A stretch of DNA of 64,000 nucleotides from Agromyces sp. Soil535 (GTDB taxonomy: Bacteria; Actinomycetota; Actinomycetes; Actinomycetales; Microbacteriaceae). Positions 36,817 through 46,211 of this stretch are shown here, in pieces. The position numbers were made by a program, and so were the translations under genes. The notes under the pieces were generated by a model. The model was not told the DNA's origin. It made no database searches and was given only the letters and a program-made list of their open reading frames with translations. Position 1 is the first letter of the stretch, and the number at the start of each line of letters is the position of its first letter. The stretch covers positions 374,504 to 438,503 of the forward strand of contig NZ_LMRW01000001.1 in NCBI RefSeq assembly GCF_001428255.1, read 5' to 3'.

Positions 36817-37287
36817 ATGAAGGGCAAGATCCTCTTCGTCGTCGGTCTCGGCGTCGGATACGTGCTCGGCACGCGTGCCGGCCGTGAGCGCTACGAACAG
36901 ATGAAACGCGCGGCCGAGAGCGTGTGGAACACGCCGGCGGTGCAGCAGGGCGTCGGCACCGTCAAGGACTTCGCGATGACCCGCGTCGGCGACGTCAGCG
37001 ACACCGTGCTCGACGGCCTGAAGTCGTTCATCGGCAACGCCACCAAGGGCTCCGGCGCAACCAAGCAGGACATCGACCGCGCCGCACGCTCGGCGAAGCG
37101 GAAGATCTCGAAGGCCGCCAGCGCGGCGAAGTCGGCCGTCGACGACGTCGCCTCGAAACTCGAGGACGCCATCGACGACACTTCAGAGTCCGACGCGTCC
37201 GAGTCCGCCACGTCCGAATCGAAGCCGGCCCCGAAGCGCAGCACCACCAGTTCGCGAGGCGACACGCCCGCGGCATCCGAATCCTGA
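36817..37287 (+). CDS. YtxH-like small membrane-associated protein
   Basis: 156 residues. A short N-terminal hydrophobic segment (ILFVVGLGVGYVLGTRAGRERYE) followed by a long amphipathic, Lys/Ala/Ser-rich region matches YtxH-type proteins, often stress-associated. First of four non-heme genes placed between hemY and hemQ. An in-frame GTG lies 6 bases upstream; ATG 36817 is preferred. Confidence 0.7.
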   Translation: MKGKILFVVGLGVGYVLGTRAGRERYEQMKRAAESVWNTPAVQQGVGTVKDFAMTRVGDVSDTVLDGLKSFIGNATKGSGATKQDIDRAARSAKRKISKAASAAKSAVDDVASKLEDAIDDTSESDASESATSESKPAPKRSTTSSRGDTPAASES

Positions 37288-37306
37288 CCACCGGAGGTGA
37301 CCTCGC

Positions 37307-37714
37307 GTGGCCGCACCCGCAGATGATGACCGCTCCCTCTTCACGCTGATCGGGGAGCTCCCCGATACCGTCTCCGCGCTCATCCGGGCCGAGATCGACC
37401 AGATCAAGGCCGAGATCTCCTACAAGGCGAAGCACTTCGGCATCGGCTCGGGTCTCGTCGCCGGCGCCGCGGTCGTCGGCATCTTCCTGCTCTTCACGCT
37501 GATCGTCGCCGCCATCTTCGCGCTCGCGCTCGTGATGCCGGCGTGGGCCGCCGCCCTCACGGTCTCGGGTGCCCTGCTGCTCATCATCGTGGTCCTCGTG
37601 TGGATCGCGTACGTGAACTTCAAGCGCGGCGCCGAGCCGCTCGAGTCGATCGAGAGCCTGAAGGCCGACCTCGACGCGCTGAAGGGAACGGGTGACTATG
37701 ACCGCCGCGACTGA
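37307..37714 (+). CDS. phage-holin-family membrane protein (actinobacterial holin-X type)
   Basis: 135 residues with a leading amphipathic helix and two transmembrane helices (VAGAAVVGIFLLFTLIVAAIF and ALTVSGALLLIIVVLVW). It matches the 'holin superfamily III' membrane proteins common in Actinobacteria, which are not thought to be phage lysis proteins. GTG start, 19 bases after the YtxH-like gene; overlaps the next gene. Confidence 0.75.
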   Translation: MAAPADDDRSLFTLIGELPDTVSALIRAEIDQIKAEISYKAKHFGIGSGLVAGAAVVGIFLLFTLIVAAIFALALVMPAWAAALTVSGALLLIIVVLVWIAYVNFKRGAEPLESIESLKADLDALKGTGDYDRRD

Positions 37715-38006
37715 CACCGCCCGCCCCTCTGGTCGCAACGCCAAGGAGCGCGAGCGCAACCTCACGCGGGTGCAGGCGCGCCTCGCCTCCGAGCGGGCCC
37801 GCGCCGACTTCGCGGCGAGCCTCAACGCGCTCGAAGACAAGCTGAACGTGCCGAAGCAGGTCGGCATCCGGGTCGACCGCGCCAAGGTGAGGCTTCGCAA
37901 GTTCGCCGACGAGCAGCCCGCGGCCGCCATGGTGGTCGCGGTCGGCGTCGTCGCCGCGGTCGGCGTCGGCGTCTGGCTGGTCGTGCGCGCGAACATCGAG
38001 CGGTAG
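37698..38006 (+). CDS. DUF3618 family protein
   Basis: 102 residues: a charged helix with the DUF3618-type RADFAASLNALEDKLNVPK segment, then one C-terminal membrane helix (AAAMVVAVGVVAAVGVGVWLVV). It starts inside the end of the holin-like gene, so the three small membrane genes form one operon. Cell-envelope role, otherwise unknown. Confidence 0.75.
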   Translation: MTAATDTARPSGRNAKERERNLTRVQARLASERARADFAASLNALEDKLNVPKQVGIRVDRAKVRLRKFADEQPAAAMVVAVGVVAAVGVGVWLVVRANIER

Positions 38007-38043
38007 TCGCGGGCGCGGCCGCCTTCGGCGAGCGGATGCCACG

Positions 38044-38685
38044 ATGCCCGCGTCACCACGAACGTCGGATACCTCGACCGCGGTCGACCGGGTCGCGGCA
38101 TCCGTTCGCGCAGAGATCCTGAGCGGCGAGCTCGGGGCGGACGCACCGCTGCGGGAGGAGGCCGCCGCCGCCCGCTACGGCGCCTCGCGGCACACGGTGC
38201 GTGCGGCGTTCCAACGCCTGGTCGCCGAGCGGCTCGTCGTCGCCGAGGCGTACCGCGGCGTGCGCGTGGCGAGCTTCGACCGCGAGACGATCATCGCGCT
38301 GCAGCAGCTCCGCGCCGCGCTCGAGGTCGAGGCGGTGCGCATCGCCGGTGAGCGGTTCGGTCGCGCGTGGCCCGATGCCGAGCTCGCGCCCGCACGCGAC
38401 GCGCTCGACCGGCTCGCGGCGTCCGGCGACTGGCTCGAGGCCGAGCGGCAGCACGCGGACTTCCACCGGGCGCTCGTCGCGGCATCCGCGAGCCCGCGCA
38501 TCATCGAGGCGCACGCGGCGCTCGGCAGCGAACTGCTGCTGTTCCTGCTGCACGTGCGCCCGCACTACACGCTCGAGTCCCTCGTGGATGAGCACCGGGC
38601 CCTGCTCGACGACGTGCAGTCACGGGGTCCGGCTGCGATCCGGGAGCACCTCGAGCACTCGACCCGTCTGCTCGTGGGGGAGTGA
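38044..38685 (+). CDS. GntR-family regulator, FadR/FCD subgroup
   Basis: 213 residues: winged helix at about 18-80 (LREEAAAARYGASRHTVRAAFQRLVAERLV) and an all-helical FCD ligand domain with HADFHRAL and a later H-P-H metal/ligand set (HVRPHYT). FCD regulators sense organic acids. Position just before hemQ is notable but no operator was identified. Confidence 0.82.
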   Translation: MPASPRTSDTSTAVDRVAASVRAEILSGELGADAPLREEAAAARYGASRHTVRAAFQRLVAERLVVAEAYRGVRVASFDRETIIALQQLRAALEVEAVRIAGERFGRAWPDAELAPARDALDRLAASGDWLEAERQHADFHRALVAASASPRIIEAHAALGSELLLFLLHVRPHYTLESLVDEHRALLDDVQSRGPAAIREHLEHSTRLLVGE

Positions 38686-38796
38686 GCGGGCCGCAAGCCT
38701 TCCTCCGGGTCACGCGACACGTTCGTGATCGCGCTCTCGCGGCATCCGTGGCGTCGTCCTTTTGGCCGAAGACGCCGGAAGGGGGAGACTGGAGGC

Positions 38797-39534
38797 ATGT
38801 CTTCCCCCGCTGCCGAAGCGGCAGCCGACGCGCTCCAGACCGAACCCGACGCCGAGCAGTCTCCCGAGGGCTACACGGTATTCGCCGTGCTCCGCAAGGA
38901 TCCGGCACGCCCCGACGACCTCGACGGGCACGATGTTCCGCACTTCGTGCGCGAGCTCGACGACATCATCGTCCTCGTCGAGAACGAGGGCGTCACGCTG
39001 CGCGGCATCTACGACGTGTCGGGCCTCCGCGCCGACGCCGACGTGATGCTGTGGCTGCACGGCCCGACCGCGGAAGGCCTGCAGTGGGCACTCCGCGAGC
39101 TGCGCCGCGCCCGCCTGTTCCGTGCCCTCCTGCCCACGTGGAACGCGATGGGCGTGCACCGCGACGCCGAGTTCAACAAGCAGCACGTACCCGGGTTCCT
39201 GCGCGGGGTCGAGCCCAAGTCGTGGCTCACGGTCTACCCCTTCGTGCGCAGCTACGAGTGGTACCTGCTGCCGCCCGAGGAGCGCGGGCGCATGCTCGCC
39301 GAGCACGGCCGCAAGGGCGCCGCGTTCCGGGGCGTCATCGCCAACACCGTCGCGTCGTTCTCGCTCGGCGACTACGAGTGGCTGCTGCCGCTCGAGGCCG
39401 ACGAGCTCACCGACCTGGTCGACCTGATGCGCGACCTGCGCGCCACCGACGCGCGCCGCCACGTGCGCGAGGAGGTGCCGTTCTACACCGGCCGCCGCAT
39501 CTCCACGGCCGAGCTGGTCGAGGTGGTGCAGTAG
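38797..39534 (+). CDS. hemQ: coproheme decarboxylase (chlorite-dismutase family)
   Basis: 245 residues. Converts Fe-coproporphyrin III to heme b with peroxide, the last step of the coproporphyrin-dependent pathway. The proximal heme histidine lies in MLAEHGRKG and the radical tyrosine in TVYPFVRSYEWY. The GGAGG-type purines before ATG 38797 set the start. It shares one base with the hemH start (TAGTG). Confidence 0.93.
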   Translation: MSSPAAEAAADALQTEPDAEQSPEGYTVFAVLRKDPARPDDLDGHDVPHFVRELDDIIVLVENEGVTLRGIYDVSGLRADADVMLWLHGPTAEGLQWALRELRRARLFRALLPTWNAMGVHRDAEFNKQHVPGFLRGVEPKSWLTVYPFVRSYEWYLLPPEERGRMLAEHGRKGAAFRGVIANTVASFSLGDYEWLLPLEADELTDLVDLMRDLRATDARRHVREEVPFYTGRRISTAELVEVVQ

Positions 39535-40802
39535 TGGCCGCGGTGAACCTCGGCTCGACGAGCACCATTGGCGCGGATGCCGCGGGCACCTCGCACCGCG
39601 GACACAAACCCGCTCCCGCGGCATCCGCACCCTGCGCCCCCGGCGCGATCGTGCCCGGTGCGACGCCCGCGGCCCAGCCGGGACCCGAGCACGTGACCGA
39701 GCCCGTGGCCTACGACGCGATCCTGCTCGCCGGCTTCGGCGGTCCAGAGGGCCAGGACGACGTGATCCCGTTCCTCCGCAACGTCACGAGCGGCCGCGGC
39801 ATCCCCGACGAGCGGCTCGAGGAGGTGGCGCACCACTACCGGCACTTCGGCGGCGTGAGCCCCATCAACGAGCAGAACCGCGTGCTGAAGGCCGCGCTCG
39901 AGGCCGAGCTCGCGAGCCGCGGCATCGACCTGCCCGTCATCTGGGGCAATCGCAACTGGGACCCCTACCTCAACGACGCGCTCGCCGAGGCGAAGACGGC
40001 GGGGTACTCGAAGCTCATCGCGATCGCCACGAGCGCCTACAGCTCGTACTCGAGCTGCCGCCAGTACCGCGAGGACTTCGCCGACGCGCTCGCCGACACG
40101 GGCCTCGGCGACGAGATCCAGATCGACAAGGTGCGCCAGTTCTTCGACCACCCGGGCTTCGTGCAGCCGTTCGTCGAGGGCGTGCGCGCCGGGATCGCGG
40201 GCCTCGAGGCCTCCGCGGGGCTCGACCGCACCAACGAGGTCGAGGTGCTGTTCGCCACCCACTCCATCCCGTCGACGGATGCCGCGAGGTCGGGCCCGGC
40301 CGAGCGCGGGTTCGGCGAGGGCGGCGCCTACGCGGCCCAGCACCGCGCGGTCGCCGAGGTCGTGATGCGCGAGGCCGGGGCGTCCGACGTGCCGTGGCAG
40401 CTCGTGTACCAGTCGCGCAGCGGGCCCCCCTCGATGCCGTGGCTCGAGCCCGACGTCAACGACGCCATCGAGCAGTTGCCCGCGGCCGGCCGCAAGGCCG
40501 TCGTGATCGTGCCGCTCGGGTTCGTGAGCGACCACATGGAGGTGCTCTGGGACCTCGACAACGAGGCGCTCGAGACCGCCGAGCAGCGCGGCCTCGCGGC
40601 CGTGCGCGTGCCGACGCCCGGCACCCACCCCGCCTACATCGCGGGTCTCGTCGACCTCGTGCTCGAGCGCGTCAACGGCACGCCAGTTGCCGAGCGCCCC
40701 GCCGTCACCGAGCTCGGTCCGTGGTACGACGTGTGCCGCCCCGGATGCTGCGAGAACGTGCGCCTGGGCTTCCGCCCCGCCCTCGCCGGGATCGCGCCAT
40801 GA
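39534..40802 (+). CDS. hemH: coproporphyrin III ferrochelatase
   Basis: About 422 residues; inserts Fe2+ into coproporphyrin III. A variable N-terminal extension of some 55 residues (Ala/Pro-rich) precedes the chelatase core: LLAGFGGPEG, the HFGGVSPIN loop, and the catalytic histidine in FATHSIP. An internal Cys (SSCRQY) and a C-terminal CRPGCC motif are the residues that ligate a [2Fe-2S] cluster in actinobacterial ferrochelatases. GTG start overlapping the hemQ stop; a second GTG 9 bases on is possible. Confidence 0.92.
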   Translation: MAAVNLGSTSTIGADAAGTSHRGHKPAPAASAPCAPGAIVPGATPAAQPGPEHVTEPVAYDAILLAGFGGPEGQDDVIPFLRNVTSGRGIPDERLEEVAHHYRHFGGVSPINEQNRVLKAALEAELASRGIDLPVIWGNRNWDPYLNDALAEAKTAGYSKLIAIATSAYSSYSSCRQYREDFADALADTGLGDEIQIDKVRQFFDHPGFVQPFVEGVRAGIAGLEASAGLDRTNEVEVLFATHSIPSTDAARSGPAERGFGEGGAYAAQHRAVAEVVMREAGASDVPWQLVYQSRSGPPSMPWLEPDVNDAIEQLPAAGRKAVVIVPLGFVSDHMEVLWDLDNEALETAEQRGLAAVRVPTPGTHPAYIAGLVDLVLERVNGTPVAERPAVTELGPWYDVCRPGCCENVRLGFRPALAGIAP

Positions 40803-41758
40803 GCACCGGCAGCATCATCCGCGTCGGCACCCGGGCGAGCGCGCTCGCGATGGCGCAGACGACGCAGATCGCCGAGCGTCTCGCCAAGGTTGCGAAGGCC
40901 GACATCGAGCTCGTTCCCGTGACCACCGAGGGGGACACGTCGCGTGCCTCGCTCGCCTCGCTCGGCGGCACCGGCGTCTTCGCCACGGCCCTTCGCGAGG
41001 CGTTGCTGCGCGGTGAGTGCGACGTGGTGGTGCACTCGCTGAAGGACCTGCCGACCGCCGAGCACGAGGGCCTGCGCCTCGGCGCCGTGCCGAAGCGCGC
41101 CGACGCCCGCGACGCGCTGTGCGCCCGCGACGGCCTCACCCTCGCGCAGCTGCCCGAGGGCGCCCGCATCGGCACGGGCTCGCCCCGACGCATCGCGCAG
41201 CTGCGTGCCGCCCGGCCCGACGTGGTCGCCGTCGACATCCGCGGCAACGTCGACACCCGGCTCGGCAAGGTCGCGTCGGGCCAGCTCGACGCGGTGCTGC
41301 TCGCCGCCGCCGGCCTCGGCCGCCTCGGGCGATCGGATGCCGTGACCGAGCTCTTCCCGCTCGAAGAATGGCCCACCGCGCCCGGCCAGGGCGCCCTCGC
41401 GATCGAGGTGCGCCGCGAACGCGGCGACCGTGCGCTGGAGCGCGCGCTCGAGGCGATCGATCACCGGACGACCCGCGCCACGGTGCTCGCAGAGCGTCTG
41501 GTGCTCGCCGGCCTCGAGGCCGGCTGCTCCGCCCCGGTGGGCGTGACGGCCTTCATCGACGACGAACTTCTGTTCCTCAGCGCAAGTGTGTACAGTGCCG
41601 ATGGGACGCGGCGCCTGACGAGCTCGCACGCCGCCACCCCCGACAGCCGCTCGGCCGCCGATCTGGCGGATGCGGCTCGCGACGTCGCCGATCGGGTCGT
41701 CGCGGAACTCCTCGGCAACGGCGCCGCCGATCTTGCACCTCGTGAGGAGTCGCCGTGA
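40799..41758 (+). CDS. hemC: porphobilinogen deaminase (hydroxymethylbilane synthase)
   Basis: 319 residues. Polymerises four porphobilinogens. RVGTRASALAMAQ opens the protein, ALRGECDVVVHSLKDLP and GTGSPRRIAQLRAARPD carry substrate-binding Arg/Lys/Asp residues, and the dipyrromethane cofactor cysteine is in LEAGCSAPVG (about residue 243). ATGA overlaps at the upstream end and GTGA at the downstream end tie it into hemQ-H-C-D. Confidence 0.95.
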   Translation: MSTGSIIRVGTRASALAMAQTTQIAERLAKVAKADIELVPVTTEGDTSRASLASLGGTGVFATALREALLRGECDVVVHSLKDLPTAEHEGLRLGAVPKRADARDALCARDGLTLAQLPEGARIGTGSPRRIAQLRAARPDVVAVDIRGNVDTRLGKVASGQLDAVLLAAAGLGRLGRSDAVTELFPLEEWPTAPGQGALAIEVRRERGDRALERALEAIDHRTTRATVLAERLVLAGLEAGCSAPVGVTAFIDDELLFLSASVYSADGTRRLTSSHAATPDSRSAADLADAARDVADRVVAELLGNGAADLAPREESP

Positions 41759-42567
41759 GCGAATTCGAACCGTTTACCGGTGCCATCGGCCTGCCATTCC
41801 ACCACGGCAAGCCTCTCGCCGGATGGCGCGTGCTCGTGCCCCGCGGCGGCCCGTGGGGCGACGGCGTCGCCGCCGCGCTCCGCGCGCGCGGCGCTACCCC
41901 GATCGTCGCGCCGATGATCAACTTCGCGCCCACCGACGACCAGCCCGCACTCGAGGCGGCGCTCGCGAAGCTCGCCGCCGGCGGGTTCGACTGGCTCACG
42001 GTCACGAGCGCCACGACCGTCGACGTGCTGTCGTCGTACGGCGCCGTGATCCCCGAGACGACGAAGGTCGCAGCGGTCGGCGAGACCACCGCTGCCGCGC
42101 TCGTCGCCGCCGGGTACCACGCCGACATCGTGCCGCCGGAGGACAACTCCGCTCGTGGTCTCCTCGAGGAGTGGGAGGCGGCCACCGACGGGCAGCGGGG
42201 CCTGCGCGTGCTCGCCCTGCGTTCCGCCATCGCCAAGCAGGTGCTCTCGATCGGGCTCGCGCAGGCGGGGCACCATGTCGAGGCGGTCGTCGCCTACCGC
42301 ACGGTGGGTGTCCCGGTCGCGGAGAAGGTCGCCGACGACGTGCGCTCCGGGCGGGTGAACGCCGTGCTCGTGACCTCGGGAAGCGTCGCCGAGCAGGTGC
42401 AGCAGCAGCTCGGCCCCATCCCCGAGACCACGCTCGTGGCGGCCATCGGCCCGCAGACCAAGACGGATGCCGCGCAGGTCGGCCTCCGCGTCGACGTGAT
42501 CGCGCGCGAACGCACCGCCGAGTCGCTCATCGACGCCGTCGTCGAGGCGGCCACCGCGCACGCGTGA
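41755..42567 (+). CDS. hemD: uroporphyrinogen-III synthase
   Basis: 270 residues, two Rossmann-like domains typical of HemD: LAGWRVLVPRGG at the start, DWLTVTSATTVDVL, VAAVGETTAAAL and LVAAIGPQTKTDAAQVGL. It closes and inverts ring D to give uroporphyrinogen III. Sequence is poorly conserved in the family, so order and context matter; GTGA overlap with hemC. Confidence 0.9.
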   Translation: MSEFEPFTGAIGLPFHHGKPLAGWRVLVPRGGPWGDGVAAALRARGATPIVAPMINFAPTDDQPALEAALAKLAAGGFDWLTVTSATTVDVLSSYGAVIPETTKVAAVGETTAAALVAAGYHADIVPPEDNSARGLLEEWEAATDGQRGLRVLALRSAIAKQVLSIGLAQAGHHVEAVVAYRTVGVPVAEKVADDVRSGRVNAVLVTSGSVAEQVQQQLGPIPETTLVAAIGPQTKTDAAQVGLRVDVIARERTAESLIDAVVEAATAHA

Positions 42568-42577
42568 CGCCGGTCGA

Positions 42578-42883
42578 TCAGCCGAGCGCCGCGACCGTCT
42601 CGACGAGCCAGCGCCGCACCTTCGCGTCGTGCTCGGCGAACCAGTCGCCTGAATAGCTGCGCGGCACCGCCTCGACCGCCATGATGAGCGCGAGGTAGGC
42701 AGCCCAGAGTCGTGCGCGCGTGCGCGCAGCGGCATCCGGCAGCGGCTCGGCCCCGGCAGTCGCGCGATAGGCGGCGCGGAACGCGGCTTCCGCGTCGATC
42801 GCCTCGGGCACGGGCCGGAAGAGCGCGCGTGACGCGAGATCGGCGGTCGCGTCGGCCCACATCGCCCGCTCGAAGTACGGCAT
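42578..42883 (-). CDS. conserved hypothetical protein within the heme cluster
   Basis: 101 residues, mostly helical, with several Trp/Arg positions (YLALIMAVEAVPRSYSGDWFAEHD). No family recognised. Lies on the opposite strand between hemD and hemB, convergent with hemD and divergent from hemB. Small but codon use matches the host. Confidence 0.6.
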   Translation of the reverse strand: MPYFERAMWADATADLASRALFRPVPEAIDAEAAFRAAYRATAGAEPLPDAAARTRARLWAAYLALIMAVEAVPRSYSGDWFAEHDAKVRRWLVETVAALG

Positions 42884-42946
42884 CGTCGGTCACCCGCACA
42901 CCCTATCGACGGTCCGCGGACGCGGCGGCCGCCCGCCGCCGCGACG

Positions 42947-42958
42947 TAGGCTGGTCGG
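42947..42958 (+). promoter_or_regulatory. leaderless-type promoter of hemB
   Basis: TAGGCT, 6 bases, then GTG at 42959. Confidence 0.55.
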
Positions 42959-43957
42959 GTGAGTTCCACGCCCCTGCCCCGCGTCCGCCCACGCCGCCTC
43001 CGCGAGACCGCCGCGATGCGACGGCTCGTGTCCGAGACCCGCCTCGACCCGGCCGAGCTCGTATTGCCGCTCTTCGTACGCGAGGGCGTCGCCGCCCCGG
43101 TGCCGATCGCGTCCATGCCGGGCGTCGTGCAGCACTCCCTCGAGAGTTTGCCGCAGGCGGTGGCGGATGCCGCGGCCGCGGGCGTCGGCGGAGTGATGCT
43201 GTTCGGCGTGCCCGAGGTGCGCGACGCGCGCGGCTCGGGCGCCACAGACCCCGACGGGATCCTCAACGTCGCCACGCGCGTCGCCGTCGAGGCGTCCGCG
43301 GGCCGGCTCGTCGTGCAGACCGACCTCTGCCTCGACGAGTTCACCGATCATGGCCACTGCGGCGTGCTCGACGACCGCGGTCGCGTCGACAATGACGCGA
43401 CGCTCGAGAGGTACCGGGCCATGGCCCTCGAGCAGGCCCGCGCGGGCTCGGAGCTCCTCGGCCTCTCGGGCATGATGGACGGCCAGGTCGCCGCGGTGCG
43501 CGACGCGCTCGACGACCAGGGCCGAACGGATGTCGCGATCCTCGCCTACTCGGCGAAGTACGCGAGTGCCTTCTACGGCCCGTTCCGCGACGCCGTCGAG
43601 TCGACCCTCGAGGGCGACCGCCGCTCGTATCAGCTCGACCCCGGGAACCGCCGTGAGGGGTTGCGCGAGGCGCTCATCGACATCGAGGAGGGCGCCGACG
43701 TCGTCATGGTGAAGCCCGCGGGCAGCTACCTCGACGTGCTCGCCGACGTCGCAGCGGCATCCGAGATCCCGGTCTGGGCCTATCAGGTGTCGGGGGAGTA
43801 CGCGATGGTCGAGGCCGCCGCAGCGCACGGCTGGATCGACCGCAAGCGCGCGGTGATCGAATCGGTCCGCGGCATCCGCCGCGCTGGCGCCGACGCCGTG
43901 CTCACATACTGGGCCGTCGAGCTCGCCGGCTGGATCCGGAACGGAGACCTCGCGTGA
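42959..43957 (+). CDS. hemB: delta-aminolevulinic acid dehydratase (porphobilinogen synthase)
   Basis: 332 residues. Condenses two 5-aminolevulinates to porphobilinogen. Schiff-base lysines are in AYSAKYAS and [10 protein letters not shown]. The metal loop reads [12 protein letters not shown], with two Cys but an Asp where the zinc-type enzymes have a third Cys. GTG start with its own promoter; GTGA overlap with hemL. Confidence 0.94.
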   Translation: MSSTPLPRVRPRRLRETAAMRRLVSETRLDPAELVLPLFVREGVAAPVPIASMPGVVQHSLESLPQAVADAAAAGVGGVMLFGVPEVRDARGSGATDPDGILNVATRVAVEASAGRLVVQTDLCLDEFTDHGHCGVLDDRGRVDNDATLERYRAMALEQARAGSELLGLSGMMDGQVAAVRDALDDQGRTDVAILAYSAKYASAFYGPFRDAVESTLEGDRRSYQLDPGNRREGLREALIDIEEGADVVMVKPAGSYLDVLADVAAASEIPVWAYQVSGEYAMVEAAAAHGWIDRKRAVIESVRGIRRAGADAVLTYWAVELAGWIRNGDLA

Positions 43958-45279
43958 GCGCCACGAACGCCGAGCTCTTCGCCCGCGCGCAGGCCGCGAT
44001 CCCCGGCGGCGTGAACTCGCCCGTTCGCGCATTCCGCTCGGTTGGCGGCACCCCGCGCTTCCTCGTGTCCGCGAAGGGCCCGTACGTCACCGATGCCGAG
44101 GACCGGGAGTACGTCGACCTCGTCGCCGGGTGGGGTCCGGCGATCCTCGGCCACGCCGACCCGCGGGTCATCGAGGCGGTGACGGATGCCGCGAGCCGCG
44201 GTCTCTCGTTCGGCGCGTCCACGCCCGCCGAGACCGAGCTCGCCGAGCTCGTCGAGCAGCGCGTAGGGCCCGTCGAGAAGCTCCGCCTCGTGTCCACCGG
44301 CACGGAGGCGACGATGAGCGCCATCCGCCTCGCCCGTGGGTTCACCGGCCGCGACCTGCTCGTGAAGTTCGCCGGTCACTACCACGGCCACTCCGACGGG
44401 CTGCTCGCCGAGGCCGGATCGGGGCTCGCGACGTTCGCCCTCCCCGGCTCTGCCGGCGTGCCCGCCGGGATCGCGGCGCTCACCCTCGTGCTGCCCTACA
44501 ACGACGTCGACGCAGTGCGCGCCGCGTTCGCCGAGCACGGCGACCGCATCGCCGCTGTCATCGTCGAGGCCGCCGCCGCCAACATGGGCGTGGTGGCGCC
44601 GTTGCCGGGATTCAACCGCACGCTCGTCGAGCTCGCGCACGAGCACGGCGCCCTCGTCATCTCCGACGAAGTGCTCACCGGTTTCCGGGTGTCCGCCGCC
44701 GGCTGGTGGGGCCTGGAGCAGGGCACCGACGGCGCGTACACGCCCGACCTGCTCACCTTCGGCAAGGTCATCGGCGGCGGCATGCCGGTCGCGGCCCTCG
44801 GCGGTCGCGCCGACATCATGCAGCTGCTCGCACCGCTCGGCCCCGTCTACCAGGCGGGCACCCTCTCGGGGAACCCGGTCGCGGTCGCGGCGGGCGTCGC
44901 GACGCTCAGGGCAGCGGATGCCGCGGTATACGCGCACCTCGACGCCGCCGCTGCGACGATCAGTGACGCCGTCTCCGGCGCGCTCGCGGCCGAGGGTGTC
45001 GCCCACGCCGTGCAGCGGGCGGGCAACCTGTTCAGCTTCGTGTTCGGCGAGGACGTGGCATCCGGCGTGCACGACTACGCGGGTGTGCAGCGGCAGGAGA
45101 GCTGGCGGTACCCGCCGTTCTTCCATGCGATGCTCGACGCGGGCGTCTCGCTGCCGCCGTCGGTGTTCGAGGCGTGGTTCGTCACCGCGGCGCACGACGA
45201 GGCCGCGATCGGCCGGATCATCGAAGCGGTTCCGGCAGCGGCGCGCGCCGCGGCATCCGCTCGCCCGCCGGTCGGGTAG
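43954..45279 (+). CDS. hemL: glutamate-1-semialdehyde 2,1-aminomutase
   Basis: 441-residue PLP enzyme that makes 5-aminolevulinate from the HemA product. PLP lysine is Lys271 in [28 protein letters not shown] and [10 protein letters not shown] are the cofactor-binding stretches. Overlaps hemB by 4 bases. Last gene of the heme block. Confidence 0.95.
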   Translation: MSATNAELFARAQAAIPGGVNSPVRAFRSVGGTPRFLVSAKGPYVTDAEDREYVDLVAGWGPAILGHADPRVIEAVTDAASRGLSFGASTPAETELAELVEQRVGPVEKLRLVSTGTEATMSAIRLARGFTGRDLLVKFAGHYHGHSDGLLAEAGSGLATFALPGSAGVPAGIAALTLVLPYNDVDAVRAAFAEHGDRIAAVIVEAAAANMGVVAPLPGFNRTLVELAHEHGALVISDEVLTGFRVSAAGWWGLEQGTDGAYTPDLLTFGKVIGGGMPVAALGGRADIMQLLAPLGPVYQAGTLSGNPVAVAAGVATLRAADAAVYAHLDAAAATISDAVSGALAAEGVAHAVQRAGNLFSFVFGEDVASGVHDYAGVQRQESWRYPPFFHAMLDAGVSLPPSVFEAWFVTAAHDEAAIGRIIEAVPAAARAAASARPPVG

Positions 45280-45361
45280 TGGCCGATACCTGCACGAAAC
45301 CGTTACGCCATTGTGGGGTGGCGACACGGCGAGCGACGGTCGGCTCGGGCAGGATGGAACC

Positions 45362-45748
45362 ATGGCCCAGGTTCGCGTGCACAACGACCGGATCGAGGTT
45401 CACCTCACCCCGGCCGAGAAGACGCTTGCGCTGCGCTCCGACGACCTCGTGGTGCAGCGCGACGACATCCGCTCGGCGACCGTCACCGACGACCCCTGGG
45501 TGTGGATCCGCGGCATCCGGCGACGTGGCAGCGAGATCCCGCTCGTCGTCGCGGTGGGGGTGTGGAAGTACCACGGCGGCACCGACTTCGTGATCGTGAA
45601 GGGCAAGCGGCAGGCCGTCGTGCTCGAGCTCGCCGCTGGGGAGTTCACGCGCATCATCCTGAGCACCAACCACTCGGCGGCCCTCATCGACCGGCTGAAG
45701 CTCAGCGAGCCGCCGACGGAGGCCGACGCGCAGGCTTCCACCGACTGA
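45362..45748 (+). CDS. conserved hypothetical protein (PH-like beta domain)
   Basis: 128 residues, soluble, mostly beta: EVHLTPAEKTLALRSDDLVV, VWIRGIRRRGSEIPLVVAVGVW and VLELAAGEFTRIIL, resembling small actinobacterial proteins with a PH-like fold. CAGGAT lies 6 bases before the ATG, a near-match to the leaderless promoter pattern. Function unknown. Confidence 0.75.
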   Translation: MAQVRVHNDRIEVHLTPAEKTLALRSDDLVVQRDDIRSATVTDDPWVWIRGIRRRGSEIPLVVAVGVWKYHGGTDFVIVKGKRQAVVLELAAGEFTRIILSTNHSAALIDRLKLSEPPTEADAQASTD

Positions 45749-45769
45749 CGGCACCGGGCCGAATCCGCC

Positions 45770-46150
45770 TCAGGACAGGGCGAACAGCACGAACCCGATG
45801 AGCGGCAGCGTGCCCTGCACGAGCGCCGGGCGCACGTAGCCGCGCCCGGTCGTCGTGAGCACGAGGGCGGCGAGCACCATGCACGCCGTGGTGAACAGCA
45901 CGAGCGTCTTGCCGACGGGAATCGCGCCAGCCCAGAAGAGCACGAGCCCGAGCGCTGCGCCGATGCCGAGGAACAGGTTGTAGAAGCCCTGGTTGTAGGC
46001 CATCGGCCGCGTGGTGTCCGCGGTCGCCTGGTCGGCGACGCCGAAGCGCTTCCACGTCGACGGGCGCGTCCACCACACGCTCTCCATCAGGAAGATGAAG
46101 CCGTGAAGGAGCGCGGCGAGGGCGACGAACACGGTTCCGATGACGGCCAT
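45770..46150 (-). CDS. DUF1304 family membrane protein
   Basis: 126 residues with four membrane helices and the family features HGFIFLMES, the MAYNQGFYNLFL loop and a final GTLPLIGFVLF helix. Function of DUF1304 is unknown. Starts behind TACGAT at leaderless spacing; a longer upstream start is rejected on that ground. Confidence 0.85.
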   Translation of the reverse strand: MAVIGTVFVALAALLHGFIFLMESVWWTRPSTWKRFGVADQATADTTRPMAYNQGFYNLFLGIGAALGLVLFWAGAIPVGKTLVLFTTACMVLAALVLTTTGRGYVRPALVQGTLPLIGFVLFALS

Positions 46151-46162
46151 GGCGCGATCGTA
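46151..46162 (-). promoter_or_regulatory. leaderless-type promoter of the DUF1304 gene
   Basis: On the minus strand TACGAT, 6 bases, then ATG at 46150. Confidence 0.5.
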
Positions 46163-46211
46163 CCGGTCGCGGCCCGGGCGCGCGGGCTTCAAGACGGCGC
46201 TGCGCGCCTCC

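Noticed and set aside
37307-37714. Prophage, from the holin-family protein
   Set aside because: No other phage genes; this membrane family is a common chromosomal one in Actinobacteria.
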